A stretch of 64,000 nt of DNA from Dietzia aurantiaca (GTDB taxonomy: Bacteria > Actinomycetota > Actinomycetes > Mycobacteriales > Mycobacteriaceae), in the NCBI RefSeq assembly GCF_021033825.1, contig NZ_JAIFXZ010000001.1:434001-498000 (forward strand). Reading direction: 5' to 3'. The notes below the pieces were generated by a model that ran no database searches, was not told where the DNA came from, and was given only the letters and a program-made list of their open reading frames with translations. The position numbers and the translations under genes are program-made. Below, piece after piece: positions 1 to 8,110 of the stretch (positions are counted from its first letter, which is position 1; each line of letters starts with the position of its first letter).

Positions 1-133
1 CCGCGCCCAACCGGCGGGCGACCGTGTCCAGGTCCTCGGCCGCGTCCGACACCGCGCGCCCCACGGCGGCGGAGCGCGCCTCGGCGTGGTCGATGGCTGT
101 GACCAGCGCCTCAGCCTGCGGCGCGGGAGACAC
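1..133 (-). CDS. Partial hypothetical protein, second gene of a small ESX-type pair
   Basis: Start of a gene that runs off the left edge; 44 codons are visible without a stop. The GTG start at 133 is preceded at good spacing by a strong AGGAGG, which lies inside the last codons of the upstream gene; the two reading frames overlap by 23 bases, so translation is probably coupled. The visible peptide begins MSPAPQAEALVTAIDHAEAR and is alanine-rich and helical. Function cannot be assigned from the fragment. By its neighbour it may belong to an ESX/type VII-associated pair or be a larger downstream ESX-linked protein. Confidence rests on the ribosome site and open frame, not on homology. Confidence 0.6.
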   Translation of the reverse strand, partial: MSPAPQAEALVTAIDHAEARSAAVGRAVSDAAEDLDTVARRLGA

Positions 134-515
134 GGTTCGCAACCTCCTCGTCGGCCTCCGCCAACAGTCCGACCCCGCGGGTCATGGCCCGGGCGATTCG
201 TTCGGACTCCTCCGCGCTGTCTCGCGCCCGCCGCGCAAGCAGTGCCGCGCACTCCGCCAGCGCGGTTCCGCATAGCACGCCGCCCGGCACCGCGGCAGCC
301 ATCCCGGACGCGGCCGCCGAGGCCTCCTCGAGTGCCCCGACCAGTTCCGCCGAGCGCGTCGCGCCGGCCTCCCCGGTCTCGCGGATCCGGACCGCCTGAC
401 CCAGGACCGCCGCCTGCTGGAACGCCAGCAACTCCGCCCCGCCCTGCTCCGGCGCCGAACCGTGGCCCGGCCCCGACCCGGGCCGTGGGTCCGACGCTGA
501 ATCCTGCTCCGCCAT
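111..515 (-). CDS. Small helical protein, EspC/WXG100-like (ESX-associated)
   Basis: 134 residues. About 25 flexible Gly/Pro/Ser-rich residues are followed by a long alanine-rich helical region with regularly spaced hydrophobic positions, and no signal peptide or membrane segment. This size and composition resemble the EspC-like or WXG100-like proteins exported or chaperoned by type VII secretion systems, but the WXG motif itself is absent, so the link is only fold-level. The start at 515 has a GGGAG-type ribosome site. The next gene overlaps it by 23 bases with its AGGAGG inside this frame. A general helical-bundle protein unrelated to ESX cannot be excluded. Confidence 0.6.
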   Translation of the reverse strand: MAEQDSASDPRPGSGPGHGSAPEQGGAELLAFQQAAVLGQAVRIRETGEAGATRSAELVGALEEASAAASGMAAAVPGGVLCGTALAECAALLARRARDSAEESERIARAMTRGVGLLAEADEEVANRVSRAAG

Positions 516-606
516 CTGCCCCGCTCCCCTCCGGCCCGCACGCCCGGGCCGCTCAGGGAATCACGCTAGGTGCGGGCAGCGGCCATACAGCGCTCCTGGC
601 AGGGTG

Positions 607-635
607 CTGTGGATGAGGTGGACGACCATCCACAG
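607..635. repeat. 9-bp inverted repeat (hairpin) between divergent genes
   Basis: CTGTGGATG at 607-615 pairs perfectly with CATCCACAG at 627-635 around an 11-base loop. It lies in the 516-754 spacer between the leftward ESX-like gene and the rightward decarboxylase. It could be an operator or an RNA hairpin. Nothing else definite is visible in this spacer apart from an AT-rich patch at 691-710. Confidence 0.4.
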
Positions 636-690
636 GGGCGCTCGCCCCGTCGAACGGTTCCGGCCGATCCTCCCTCCGGCGGCCGACAGC

Positions 691-710
691 GGTTATAAGG
701 TCTTTATGAC
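691..710 (+). promoter_or_regulatory. Possible promoter of the decarboxylase gene
   Basis: An AT-rich island (TTATAAG at 693-699, TTTATGA at 703-709) in otherwise GC-rich spacer sits about 50 bases before the ATG at 755. Either heptamer could contain a -10 element; no convincing -35 was seen. The site is inferred from composition and position only. Confidence 0.3.
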
Positions 711-754
711 GATCTCGTCACTCAGCTGGCGATTCGCCTGGAAGGCAAAATGAC

Positions 755-2386
755 ATGACCACAGTCCGCGCCGCCACGTTCCGGCTCCTTCGCGAACTGG
801 GGTTGACGACGATCTTCGGCAACCCCGGATCGACCGAGGAGACCTTCCTCGAGAATTTTCCCGACGACTTTCGGTACATACTCGGCCTTCAAGAGGCGAG
901 CGTTGTGGCCGCCGCCGACGGATACGCGCAGGTCACCCGTCGACCTGTGCTCGTCAACGTGCATACCGCGGCCGGGGTGAGCAATGCGCTCGGCACTCTG
1001 GACTCGACTTTCCAGAACAAGACGCCGCTCATCCTCACCGCCGGCCAGCAGACCCGCGAGATGCTGCTCCTGGAGCCGTGGCTGGTGAACCCCGATCCGC
1101 AGTCGATCGCCTCCCCGTGGGTGAAGTGGGCGCACCAGCCCGCCCGCCCTCAGGATGTGCCGGCAGCATTCATGCGGGCGTACGCGATAGCAATGCAGCC
1201 GCCGCAGGGCCCGGTGTTCCTGTCCCTCCCGCTCGACGACTGGGACGCCGAGTCCACCGTCCCCACCGCGGTGCGCAGCGTGACCAGCCGCGTGGCCGCC
1301 GACCCCGACCGGTTGGCCGAGTTCGCCGCCGCCTTGGCCAGCGCGGAGAACCCGGTCCTGGTCTTCGGTTCCGACATCGCCCGCGGTGACGGCTGGGCCG
1401 AGGCCGTGACGCTGGCCGAGAGGTTGAACGCGCCCGTGTGGGCAGCGCCGTCGAGCGAGCGTGTCCCGTTCCCCGAGGATCACCGTTTGTACGCCGGCGG
1501 CCTGCCCTTCGCACAGGGCCTGCTGTCGGAGCGGCTCGCCGGACACGACGTGATCCTGGTGGTGGGCGCCCCCGTGTTCCGCTACTACCCGTGGGTTCCC
1601 GGTGCGTACATCCCCGCCGGCTCGCAGCTGCTGCACATCACCGACGACCCGGCCGAGTCCGGTCGCGCCCCGGTGGGTGACAGCCTGGTCTCCGACTCCA
1701 CGCTGGCGCTGCGCGGACTGGCCGAGATCCTCCCCGACCGCAGTGCCGACACGGTCGTCGACACCCAGGAGCACCGCCTGGCCCCGCACGCCTCCGCCGA
1801 GCCGCGCCCCGAGGACCCGGCCGACCACGACCCCCTCACCGCCCGGCAGCTGTTCCGGGTGCTTCGCTCGGCCACCCCCCACGACACCGTGATCGTCCAG
1901 GAGTCGCCCTCGAACATCGCCGACCTGCACTCCGAGTGGGAGTTCACCCAGCCGGACAGCTACTTCGCCATGGCCAGCGGCGCCCTCGGCTGGGACCTGC
2001 CAGCGGCCGTGGGTATCGCCCTGGCCCAGCGCGACCTCACGACCCACCGGCCGGTGTTGGCGCTCATCGGCGACGGCTCCATGCAGTTCTCCCCCCAGGC
2101 CCTCTACACGGCCGTCCGGGAGGAGGTGCCGCTGGTGGTGGTGGTACCCAACAACGGCGAGTACGGCATCCTCAAGGCCTTCGCCGAGTTCCAGAAGAAC
2201 CCCGGCGTCCCGGGGCTGGACTTGCCCGGACTCAAGCCGCACCTCATCGCTCAGGGCTACGGCGCCACCGGCGTCGTGGCCAGAACTGCTGCCGAGGTTC
2301 GGGCCGCACTCGACGGGGCGTGGGAACGCAGCGGGCCGACCGTGATCGAGGTACCCATCGACCCCGCGATCCCGCCGCTGGTCTGA
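755..2386 (+). CDS. mdlC: Thiamine-diphosphate decarboxylase, benzoylformate decarboxylase family
   Basis: 543 residues, the usual family length. Benzoylformate decarboxylase converts benzoylformate to benzaldehyde and CO2 in mandelate degradation. The three ThDP-enzyme regions are present: N-terminal Pyr domain with GNPGSTEE (Ser26) and NVHTAAG (His70), a central domain, and the C-terminal PP domain with GDGSMQFS followed by NNGEYGIL, which bind Mg-ThDP. Ser26 and His70 match active-site residues of the Pseudomonas putida enzyme, but the position of its His281 (FRYH) is Tyr278 here (FRYY), so substrate or rate may differ. ATG at 755 follows GGAAGG at 740-745. It ends 9 bases from a convergent gene. 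No mandelate genes adjoin it, so the physiological 2-keto acid is unknown. Confidence 0.85.
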   Translation: MTTVRAATFRLLRELGLTTIFGNPGSTEETFLENFPDDFRYILGLQEASVVAAADGYAQVTRRPVLVNVHTAAGVSNALGTLDSTFQNKTPLILTAGQQTREMLLLEPWLVNPDPQSIASPWVKWAHQPARPQDVPAAFMRAYAIAMQPPQGPVFLSLPLDDWDAESTVPTAVRSVTSRVAADPDRLAEFAAALASAENPVLVFGSDIARGDGWAEAVTLAERLNAPVWAAPSSERVPFPEDHRLYAGGLPFAQGLLSERLAGHDVILVVGAPVFRYYPWVPGAYIPAGSQLLHITDDPAESGRAPVGDSLVSDSTLALRGLAEILPDRSADTVVDTQEHRLAPHASAEPRPEDPADHDPLTARQLFRVLRSATPHDTVIVQESPSNIADLHSEWEFTQPDSYFAMASGALGWDLPAAVGIALAQRDLTTHRPVLALIGDGSMQFSPQALYTAVREEVPLVVVVPNNGEYGILKAFAEFQKNPGVPGLDLPGLKPHLIAQGYGATGVVARTAAEVRAALDGAWERSGPTVIEVPIDPAIPPLV

Positions 2387-2395
2387 CCGATAGCG

Positions 2396-2962
2396 TCAGA
2401 CCAGGTCGGGCTGTTCGGCGTAGCGCCCACCGGCGTACATGCGGGCCAACACCGCGAACAGTCCTACGCCGAACACCGCCAGCGAGCCGAACAGCACCCC
2501 GTTCGCCATGGAATCCGCCTCCGCCCGCGCGGTCATCGTGATCCCCACCTGGATCGCCACCAGCAGAGCGAGCGTGAGAACCGTGATCAGCCACAGGTCC
2601 TCCCGCATCAGCCGCTCGAACCTGCGTAGTCGTGGGCCGGATGTAATCCACCAGTCCCGATTGGGCGCGTTGATGGCCTGCGGCCAACGCAGCACCAGTC
2701 GGGCCAGCGACGGCAGCGGAATCACGCACAGCAAGGGGATCAACACCGAGAACGCGAGCGCGCCGTTCTTGCTGGACCAGCCGTCCGCCCGGCCGGAGCC
2801 GTCGAAGTGGGTGGGGACCCGGTCGGGCAGGACCATGAACTGCCAGATCACCACCGCCAGCCAGACCGCCACCGCGATGATCGCCAGCACACGGATCCAC
2901 GGTGCAGTGGGCTCACGCGGTAGGTCGCGGGCTTCATCGATCGGCGAACTCGTCGTCGTCAT
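2396..2962 (-). CDS. DUF1648 membrane protein
   Basis: 188 residues with about four hydrophobic helices (first at about residues 24-46). The segment VLPDRVPTHFDGSGRADGW matches the DUF1648 signature (P-x-H-F-x-x-x-G-x-x-D-x-W) found in SdpI-like immunity proteins and uncharacterised Gram-positive membrane proteins. The start at 2962 (MTTTSSPIDEA) is chosen because the longer frame upstream is only an out-of-frame reading of purT. It lies 53 bases downstream of purT on the same strand and may be co-transcribed. Its function is not known; SdpI homologues protect against a membrane toxin, but no toxin gene is adjacent. Confidence 0.7.
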   Translation of the reverse strand: MTTTSSPIDEARDLPREPTAPWIRVLAIIAVAVWLAVVIWQFMVLPDRVPTHFDGSGRADGWSSKNGALAFSVLIPLLCVIPLPSLARLVLRWPQAINAPNRDWWITSGPRLRRFERLMREDLWLITVLTLALLVAIQVGITMTARAEADSMANGVLFGSLAVFGVGLFAVLARMYAGGRYAEQPDLV

Positions 2963-3015
2963 ATGTCGGACCCCTCGGGCACACTCGTCGCCATGATCAG
3001 TACCGCGCGCGGCAC

Positions 3016-4251
3016 CTACTTCACCACCCGCACGAGCGACGCGGCCTTGCGGGCGCGCTCGAGGGCGGTCTCGATGTTCTCGGCGGTGGCCACCGCCACG
3101 CCCATGCGGCGGAACTCGCTGGTCGAGGGCTTGCCGAACAGGCGGAGGTCGGCTTCCGGCACAGCCATCGCCGCGGCCACGCCAGTGAAACCCACCCCCT
3201 CTGCCTCCATCCCGCCGTAGACGACCGCGGACGCGCCCGGGCTGGACATGGTCGTGACGACCGGCAGGCCCAGTACGGCGCGGGCGTGCATCTCGAACTC
3301 GCTGAGCACCTGACTGCGTAGCGTGACCAGACCGGTGTCGTGAGGGCGGGGGCTGACCTCGGAGAAGTACACGTCGACGCCTTTGACGAAGAGCTCGACA
3401 CCGAACACGCCGACCCCGCCGAGCGCGCCCGTGATCCGCGCCGCGACCGAGCGCGCCGAGTCGTAGGCGTCCTGGGTCATGGCCTGCGGCTGCCACGACT
3501 CCACGTAGTCCCCACGCTCCTGGGTGTGGCCGATCGGCTCGCAGAAATCGGTGCGGATCCGACCGGTCTCCGGGTCCACGCTGCGGACGGTGAGCAGGGT
3601 GATCTCGTACTCGAAGTCGACGAACGACTCCACGATCACGCGCGCCCCCGCGACGCGGGCGCCGGACTGCGCGTAGTTCCATGCCGCCTCGACGTCGTCG
3701 GGACCGTCGAGGGAGGACTGTCCCTTGCCCGACGACGACATCGTCGGCTTCACAAGGCACGGATACCCGGTCGTGTCGCAGGCCTCGCGTAGCTCCTCGA
3801 GCGACGAGGCGAAGGCGTACCGACTGGTGGGCAGGCCCAGCTCCTCGGCGGCGAGGCGGCGGATGCCTTCGCGATCCATGGTCAGCCTGACCGCCCGCGC
3901 GGTGGGCACGACTCGCGCCAGACCTTCGCGCTCGATCTCCTCGAGCGCAGTGGTGGCGATGGCCTCGATCTCGGGCAGGATCACCTGCGGCCGCTCCAGC
4001 TCCACGACCCGACGGACCTCGTCGGCATTCGTCATGTCGATCGTGTGGGAGCGGTGAGAGACCTGGTGGGCAGGGGCGCCGTCGTAGCGGTCGACGGCGA
4101 TCACCTCCACGCCCAAGCGCTGGAGTGCGATCGCCACCTCCTTGCCCAACTCGCCGGAGCCGAGCAGCATCACGCGTGTGGCCTCCGGCGCACCGGGGGT
4201 GCCGAAGCGGTCCGTGACGGGCGGAGCCAGGGGATCATGCGCGCTGGTCAT
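3016..4251 (-). CDS. purT: Formate-dependent GAR transformylase (PurT)
   Basis: 411 residues, close to the usual 390-410. PurT uses formate and ATP to formylate glycinamide ribonucleotide in step three of purine synthesis, bypassing 10-formyl-THF-dependent PurN. The N-terminal pre-ATP-grasp fold has [11 protein letters not shown] (about residues 28-38); the ATP-grasp core has MSSSGKGQS and [11 protein letters not shown], with FGVELFVKG and SPRPHDTG near the C-terminal third. The ATG at 4251 has only a weak ribosome site. DUF1648 follows it closely; purA is 4 kb away, so the purine genes do not form an operon. Confidence 0.92.
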   Translation of the reverse strand: MTSAHDPLAPPVTDRFGTPGAPEATRVMLLGSGELGKEVAIALQRLGVEVIAVDRYDGAPAHQVSHRSHTIDMTNADEVRRVVELERPQVILPEIEAIATTALEEIEREGLARVVPTARAVRLTMDREGIRRLAAEELGLPTSRYAFASSLEELREACDTTGYPCLVKPTMSSSGKGQSSLDGPDDVEAAWNYAQSGARVAGARVIVESFVDFEYEITLLTVRSVDPETGRIRTDFCEPIGHTQERGDYVESWQPQAMTQDAYDSARSVAARITGALGGVGVFGVELFVKGVDVYFSEVSPRPHDTGLVTLRSQVLSEFEMHARAVLGLPVVTTMSSPGASAVVYGGMEAEGVGFTGVAAAMAVPEADLRLFGKPSTSEFRRMGVAVATAENIETALERARKAASLVRVVK

Positions 4252-4374
4252 GGCACACAGGCTAGTAGATGACGGCAGACGACCCCGGACGGTCTACCCG
4301 CCGTGTGACGGGGCCCTCCCGGGGTCGCTGCCTTGTCTGGTCAGTGCACCACGGCGGCGCCCACCCGGAGACGG

Positions 4375-5202
4375 TCACTCGGCGGGTGTGATCGGTGACT
4401 CCTCGTCACTGGGGGCCAGCGAGCCGAGTGCGCCTGCACCGAAACCGACACTGCCACCCGAGATCGAGCCGGCCGAGACCACGTCGAGCGAGCCGCCGGG
4501 GATCTTGTCATTGATCTGGTCGGCGACGACCTGCTTGTCGATGCCGAAGTAGATGTTGGGACGTGTACTGAAATCCACAGCACCTCTCGTACAGACAATT
4601 CCTGCGGCAGCGGGGGTTTCCGGCACGGAGGTGCTCCACGACACCGACTTGCCCGGGGTCAGCGTGACGGCTTCTGCCGGGAATTCGGGGTTATTGAAGT
4701 CAAACAGGAGGTCGAGGACCTCTTCTTCGATATCGTTCGGAACGGCCGGGTCATCGGCCCGCACGATCGGGCTTCCGGCCTCGTCACCGAGCAGGATGGA
4801 CACGTCAGGCCCGGCTTCGATCGCAGTGATGACCTTGATGCCCTCGGATAGCTGCGTCTTGTCGAAGTCAACGTCGATGTCTCCGTCGACGATCGTGGAG
4901 TACGGCGTCACGAAGCCCACGCACCGGTCATTTTCCGTTCCCTCGTTGGTATAGGTGACCGTGGCACCGCCGCCGCTGTTAGGCGTGACCGTGACGGGGC
5001 CATTGAGTGCCTCGGCAGCGATCGCCAGATCACCGATCGTGCCTCCGAGACCTAGACCGCTGCTGGACAGGGAACCTGATGAGCCGGATCCCGAACCCGA
5101 ACCGGAATCGTCGGTGTCAGCGAGAGCGATCCCGCCTCCTGACGACGCGGCGAGAAGTGCTGCCGCGGCGACCGCGGTGAATGCACGTGCACGAAACTGC
5201 AT
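4375..5202 (-). CDS. Secreted two-cysteine protein with Gly-Ser-Leu tail (paralogue of 5408-6118)
   Basis: About 275 residues when started at 5202 (MQFRARAFTAV), where a signal peptide (positive, hydrophobic, then GGGIALA-DTD) begins and GTTAGGA gives a ribosome site; the longer frame upstream would bury it. A serine/glycine run follows cleavage. The body has GPVTVTPNSGGGATVTYTN, a Cys in DRCVGFVTPYSTI and a second Cys in GIVCTRGAVDF, probably a disulfide pair. The C-terminus has Gly/Ser repeats (GGSLDVVSAGSISGGSVGF, GALGSL), then an acidic end. It clearly resembles the gene upstream (5408-6118). A CRP-like site lies at 5281-5296. No known function; probably exported to the cell envelope or medium. 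Confidence 0.75.
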   Translation of the reverse strand: MQFRARAFTAVAAAALLAASSGGGIALADTDDSGSGSGSGSSGSLSSSGLGLGGTIGDLAIAAEALNGPVTVTPNSGGGATVTYTNEGTENDRCVGFVTPYSTIVDGDIDVDFDKTQLSEGIKVITAIEAGPDVSILLGDEAGSPIVRADDPAVPNDIEEEVLDLLFDFNNPEFPAEAVTLTPGKSVSWSTSVPETPAAAGIVCTRGAVDFSTRPNIYFGIDKQVVADQINDKIPGGSLDVVSAGSISGGSVGFGAGALGSLAPSDEESPITPAE

Positions 5203-5280
5203 AGGATTCCTAACAGGAAGGGCGCAGCGTCTCGCTCTCCGCGCCAAAAGGGTGTGGCGCCGAAGTGGCAACCGCCGAAA

Positions 5281-5296
5281 GTGTTACACATCACAC
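5281..5296. promoter_or_regulatory. CRP/GlxR-like site upstream of secreted gene 4375-5202
   Basis: GTGTTACACATCACAC: GTGT and ACAC are inverted around 8 bases, and the 16-mer ending in TCACA fits the TGTGA-N6-TCACA site of CRP/GlxR regulators with two mismatches in the left half. It lies 79-94 bp before the start at 5202. Similar sites precede the related genes (6192, 26993, 27220). Confidence 0.5.
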
Positions 5297-5407
5297 CTTT
5301 TGGTTACACTCCCAAATTGAACATTCTTAGTTTTTTGTAATGTTCCTGGCGAATGCACGCGCCGATAGCTTAAGAACGTCCTTCGCAGTGAGAAGTCCCA
5401 GCGGGTG

Positions 5408-6118
5408 TCAACTCCCAAGCGAACCCAGCAGGTTCGTTCCCATTTCGAGACTGCCGTCCGACACCGACCCGGCTGTGACCGAGCCTCCCGGGAGGATCCC
5501 ATTGACCTGGTCGACGACGCCCTGCGGATCGACCCCGATTCGCAGGACGATCGACGCGGAGCGCTCCTCAGGGTCCGTGACGGAATCGGGGATACAGAAC
5601 ACGGCGGCAATCGCGGGCGTCTCGGGAGAGGGCGCCGTCCACGTCGCGGTAGCTCCGCCATCCACGCCCAAGCCGCCCCTGCCTGAAACCAGCATCGAGA
5701 TCGCTTCCGGAAGCCCGTCGTACTCATTGACCTCATAGGCGACCGGGCCGCCGCCGAGGCCGGCACTCAATCCCGAGACGCCACCCATCTCTTGGATCTC
5801 GCGAACCTTCGGGATCAGGTCTGCTGGCGGCTCATCCCCGGTGAGATCGAGGCCGACCTGGAGAACGGACCGGTACGGCATCGCGGCGCCCACGCACTTC
5901 TCGCCAGCTCCGGTGGCATTGGAATAGGCCACGGTCGGGCCACCATCAGAATTCTGAGTAACCTTCACGGGACCCTTGAGCGCCACTGCCGCGAGCTCGA
6001 GCCCCGCGGCAACCTCGGACGAGCCTTGGGCCGCGGAACTGCCGGCCCCCGCGAGGACCGCGCCTGATGCGAGTGCCAAGACCGATGTGCCGACGAGAAT
6101 TCTCTTGAATGAGGACAT
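5408..6118 (-). CDS. Secreted two-cysteine protein ending in GSLGS
   Basis: 236 residues when started at 6118 (MSSFKRILVGT), with a signal peptide ending near GAGSSAAQG and a ribosome site in TTAGGAACCCCTCC. The body matches the downstream neighbour: LAAVALKGPVKVTQNSDGG, then Cys in GEKCVGAAMPYRSV, and a late Cys in AVFCIPDSV. The protein ends GSVTAGSVSDGSLEMGTNLLGSLGS-like, i.e. with the tail GSLGS. The GTTAGGAA leader element is shared with the paralogue, pointing to tandem duplication. A CRP-like site lies at 6192-6207. No enzyme motif is visible; a secreted structural or ligand-binding role is possible. Confidence 0.75.
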   Translation of the reverse strand: MSSFKRILVGTSVLALASGAVLAGAGSSAAQGSSEVAAGLELAAVALKGPVKVTQNSDGGPTVAYSNATGAGEKCVGAAMPYRSVLQVGLDLTGDEPPADLIPKVREIQEMGGVSGLSAGLGGGPVAYEVNEYDGLPEAISMLVSGRGGLGVDGGATATWTAPSPETPAIAAVFCIPDSVTDPEERSASIVLRIGVDPQGVVDQVNGILPGGSVTAGSVSDGSLEMGTNLLGSLGS

Positions 6119-6191
6119 GGAGGGGTTCCTAACAAAGAGGGCGAACCACACCGGTCGCGGAGCGGCCCTTCAGGCGATCGGACCGCCGCCT

Positions 6192-6207
6192 GTGCACAGT
6201 GTCACAC
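6192..6207. promoter_or_regulatory. CRP/GlxR-like site upstream of secreted gene 5408-6118
   Basis: GTGCACAGTGTCACAC; read from 6191 it is TGTGC-ACAGTG-TCACA, one mismatch from TGTGA-N6-TCACA. It lies 74-89 bp before the start at 6118. The rest of the 6119-6393 spacer shows no other clear signal except an upstream alternative start for the next gene. Confidence 0.6.
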
Positions 6208-6393
6208 GGATTAACTCACCGGACCCGAACAAGTCAGCATCGCTACCAATAACTTCGCGTGCCTTCCCCGGCGTTTATCGTCACCCGTCCCTGGGGCCCC
6301 ATCAGCACCGCCGCGGCGCCGGGTGACCTACGCGAACCGCCCGCGCTTCGGAGGCGATAGCGTGTGGGGAAAGCCACACGAAAGGGCACACCT

Positions 6394-7491
6394 GTGACCA
6401 CTGCATCTACCGGCCCACTCGCCGGCATCCGTGTCGTCGAACTCAACGGCATCGGCCCCGGCCCGCACGCCTGCATGATGATGGCCGACCTGGGCGCCGA
6501 CGTAGTGACCGTCATGCGTCCGGGCGAACTGGCCACCCAGGTCGACGGCTGGGCGCACATCACCCGTCGCGGCCGGACTGTTGTGGAGGCGAACCTCAAG
6601 AGCGACGAGGGCCTGGCGCAGGTGCGCGGCCTGATCGCCAAGGCAGACGTGCTGGTCGAAGGCTTCCGCCCCGGGGTCACCGAGCGCATGGGCCTGGGCC
6701 CCGACGAGTGCCTCGAACTCAACCCGCGGCTGGTGTACGCGCGCATGACCGGCTGGGGACAGTTCGGGCCGCTCGCCCACACGGCTGGTCACGACCTCAA
6801 CTACATCTCGCTCACCGGCCACCTCAACGCGACCGCCCGCAAGGGCGAGCGCCCCGTGCCCCCACTGAACCTCGTGGGCGATTTCGGTGGCGGGTCGATG
6901 TTCCTCATCCAGGGCATCCTCGCGGCGATCATCGAGCGCTCGACCTCCGGAATCGGCCAGGTCATCGACGCCGCTATGACCGACGGCGCTTCGGTGCTGG
7001 GCCAGTTCCAGTGGGCCATGCGCGGCCGCGATCAGTGGTCGGACGTCGCCGGAACGAACATGCTCGACACGGGATACCCGTTCTACGACGTCTACACCTG
7101 CTCGGACGGCAAGTTCATGGCCGTCGGCGCGCTTGAGCCCCAGTTCTACGCCGAGTTCACCCGCATTCTCGGCATCGACGGCGACGAGGTCCCCGGCCAG
7201 TTCGACGTGGACCGCTGGGACGAGTTGCGAGAGATCATCGCCGGCACGTTCGCGGAGAAGACTCGCGACGAGTGGGCCGAGCAGTTCTACGGCACCGACG
7301 CCTGCACCACTCCGGTTCTGACCTACACGGAATCGCTGGACCACCCCCACAACGTGGCGCGCGAGACCTTCGTCGACGTCAACGGCGACATGGGCCCGGC
7401 GCCCGCGCCGCGATTCTCGCGCACCCCTGCCGCCCCGGTCCCGGCCGCGCCGCCGCGCGAGGTGACCGACATCGACCAGGTCTGGGTCTGA
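6394..7491 (+). CDS. CoA-transferase family III / alpha-methylacyl-CoA racemase
   Basis: 365 residues from GTG 6394, giving MTTASTGPLAGIRVVELNG, the usual family N-terminus (AAAGGG precedes). A GTG at 6364 with GGAGG is the alternative, adding ten residues. Alpha-methylacyl-CoA racemases invert the 2-methyl centre of branched acyl-CoAs so they can enter beta-oxidation. The catalytic set known from the M. tuberculosis enzyme has counterparts: His133 (AGHDLNY), Asp163 (LVGDFGGGS), Glu248 (GALEPQFY). GPGPHACMMMADLGADV is the CoA-binding start. A GntR gene follows 2 bases later, probably in the same transcript. A formyl-CoA-type transferase is less likely given these residues. Confidence 0.88.
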   Translation: MTTASTGPLAGIRVVELNGIGPGPHACMMMADLGADVVTVMRPGELATQVDGWAHITRRGRTVVEANLKSDEGLAQVRGLIAKADVLVEGFRPGVTERMGLGPDECLELNPRLVYARMTGWGQFGPLAHTAGHDLNYISLTGHLNATARKGERPVPPLNLVGDFGGGSMFLIQGILAAIIERSTSGIGQVIDAAMTDGASVLGQFQWAMRGRDQWSDVAGTNMLDTGYPFYDVYTCSDGKFMAVGALEPQFYAEFTRILGIDGDEVPGQFDVDRWDELREIIAGTFAEKTRDEWAEQFYGTDACTTPVLTYTESLDHPHNVARETFVDVNGDMGPAPAPRFSRTPAAPVPAAPPREVTDIDQVWV

Positions 7492-7493
7492 TC

Positions 7494-7889
7494 ATGAGCG
7501 AAGCGGGGGTCGGCTCGCAGGTTGACGGGATCATTCTGGCACTGGACCCACACTCGACCGAGCCACCGTTTCGCCAGCTCAAGGGGCAGATCGTCGAGGC
7601 CATCCGCCGTGGAACGCTGACCCCCGGGACCCGCATGCCGGCGATCCGCACCATGGCGACTGAGGTCGGGATCGCGGCAAGGACGGCAGCCAAGGTCTAC
7701 AGCGAACTCGAAGAGGCGGGAATGTTGGAGGGCCGCGGCCGCTCGGGAACCTTCGTCACGGCTCCCGATCTGACGAGCGCAGTTCTGACCCGTGCCGCCG
7801 AGGAGTTCGCCGAACGGGCCGTCGGCTCTGGTTTCACGTTGAACGAGGCGATCACGGCGGTTCGTGTCGCCTATAGCCACGTCGACTGA
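7494..7889 (+). CDS. GntR-family regulator (short, YtrA-like)
   Basis: 131 residues. A GntR winged-helix domain spans about residues 20-90 (PPFRQLKGQIVEAI, then GTRMPAIRTMATEVGIAARTAAKVYSELEEAGML and the wing GRSGTFV). The short C-terminal part lacks the large effector domains of FadR, HutC or MocR proteins and fits the YtrA-type subfamily, which often controls membrane or transporter operons. It starts 2 bases after the racemase stop and is likely co-expressed with it; it may regulate that operon. Start ATG 7494 has no strong ribosome site, consistent with coupling. Confidence 0.8.
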   Translation: MSEAGVGSQVDGIILALDPHSTEPPFRQLKGQIVEAIRRGTLTPGTRMPAIRTMATEVGIAARTAAKVYSELEEAGMLEGRGRSGTFVTAPDLTSAVLTRAAEEFAERAVGSGFTLNEAITAVRVAYSHVD

Positions 7890-7963
7890 TCAGTCTCGCC
7901 TCCTTCGATTGGTCGCGATCCTGCAGGCATCGACCGACCAGAGAGGGTGCGAATCCCTCGCGG

Positions 7964-8027
7964 CAACCGGGCCCGATCGACTCGGCCGACTCGATCAACC
8001 GGGCCCGACCGACTCGACTGGGCCGCC
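7964..8027. repeat. Imperfect 32-bp tandem direct repeat
   Basis: CAACCGGGCCCGATCGACTC at 7964 recurs at 7996 as CAACCGGGCCCGACCGACTC; the two units are head-to-tail with a 32-bp period and diverge toward their 3' ends. They lie between the GntR stop and the small secreted gene at 8111. This could be an operator array or a neutral duplication. Confidence 0.6.
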
Positions 8028-8110
8028 CTTCCTGTCCAGCAGTGAGCCGCGACGCCGTGAAATGCGGCACTCTCGGTAATGCCCCTGTCAACGCACCCGA
8101 TAGGACGTAC

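Noticed and set aside
607-635. Pair of DnaA-box-like sequences (CATCCACAG in both orientations)
   Set aside because: Two mismatches to TTATCCACA, only two copies, no dnaA/dnaN nearby; kept only as a hairpin.
722-2242. Long minus-strand frame opposite the decarboxylase gene
   Set aside because: Antisense frame that stays open because of GC-rich codon bias; composition (Gly/Val/Arg/His) is not protein-like.
4278-4325. Possible terminator with GACCCCGG / CCGGGGTC arms after the 4375-5202 gene
   Set aside because: Loop is over 30 bases and arms are short, so not reported as a terminator.
6364-6393. Alternative GTG start with GGAGG for the racemase gene
   Set aside because: Family proteins begin close to GPLAGIRVVEL; GTG 6394 with AAAGGG fits better, though both are possible.
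7941-7963. GAGGG-TGCGAAT-CCCTC stem resembling a tRNA T-arm
   Set aside because: No acceptor, D or anticodon stems can be built around it and no CCA-type end follows; a chance stem.
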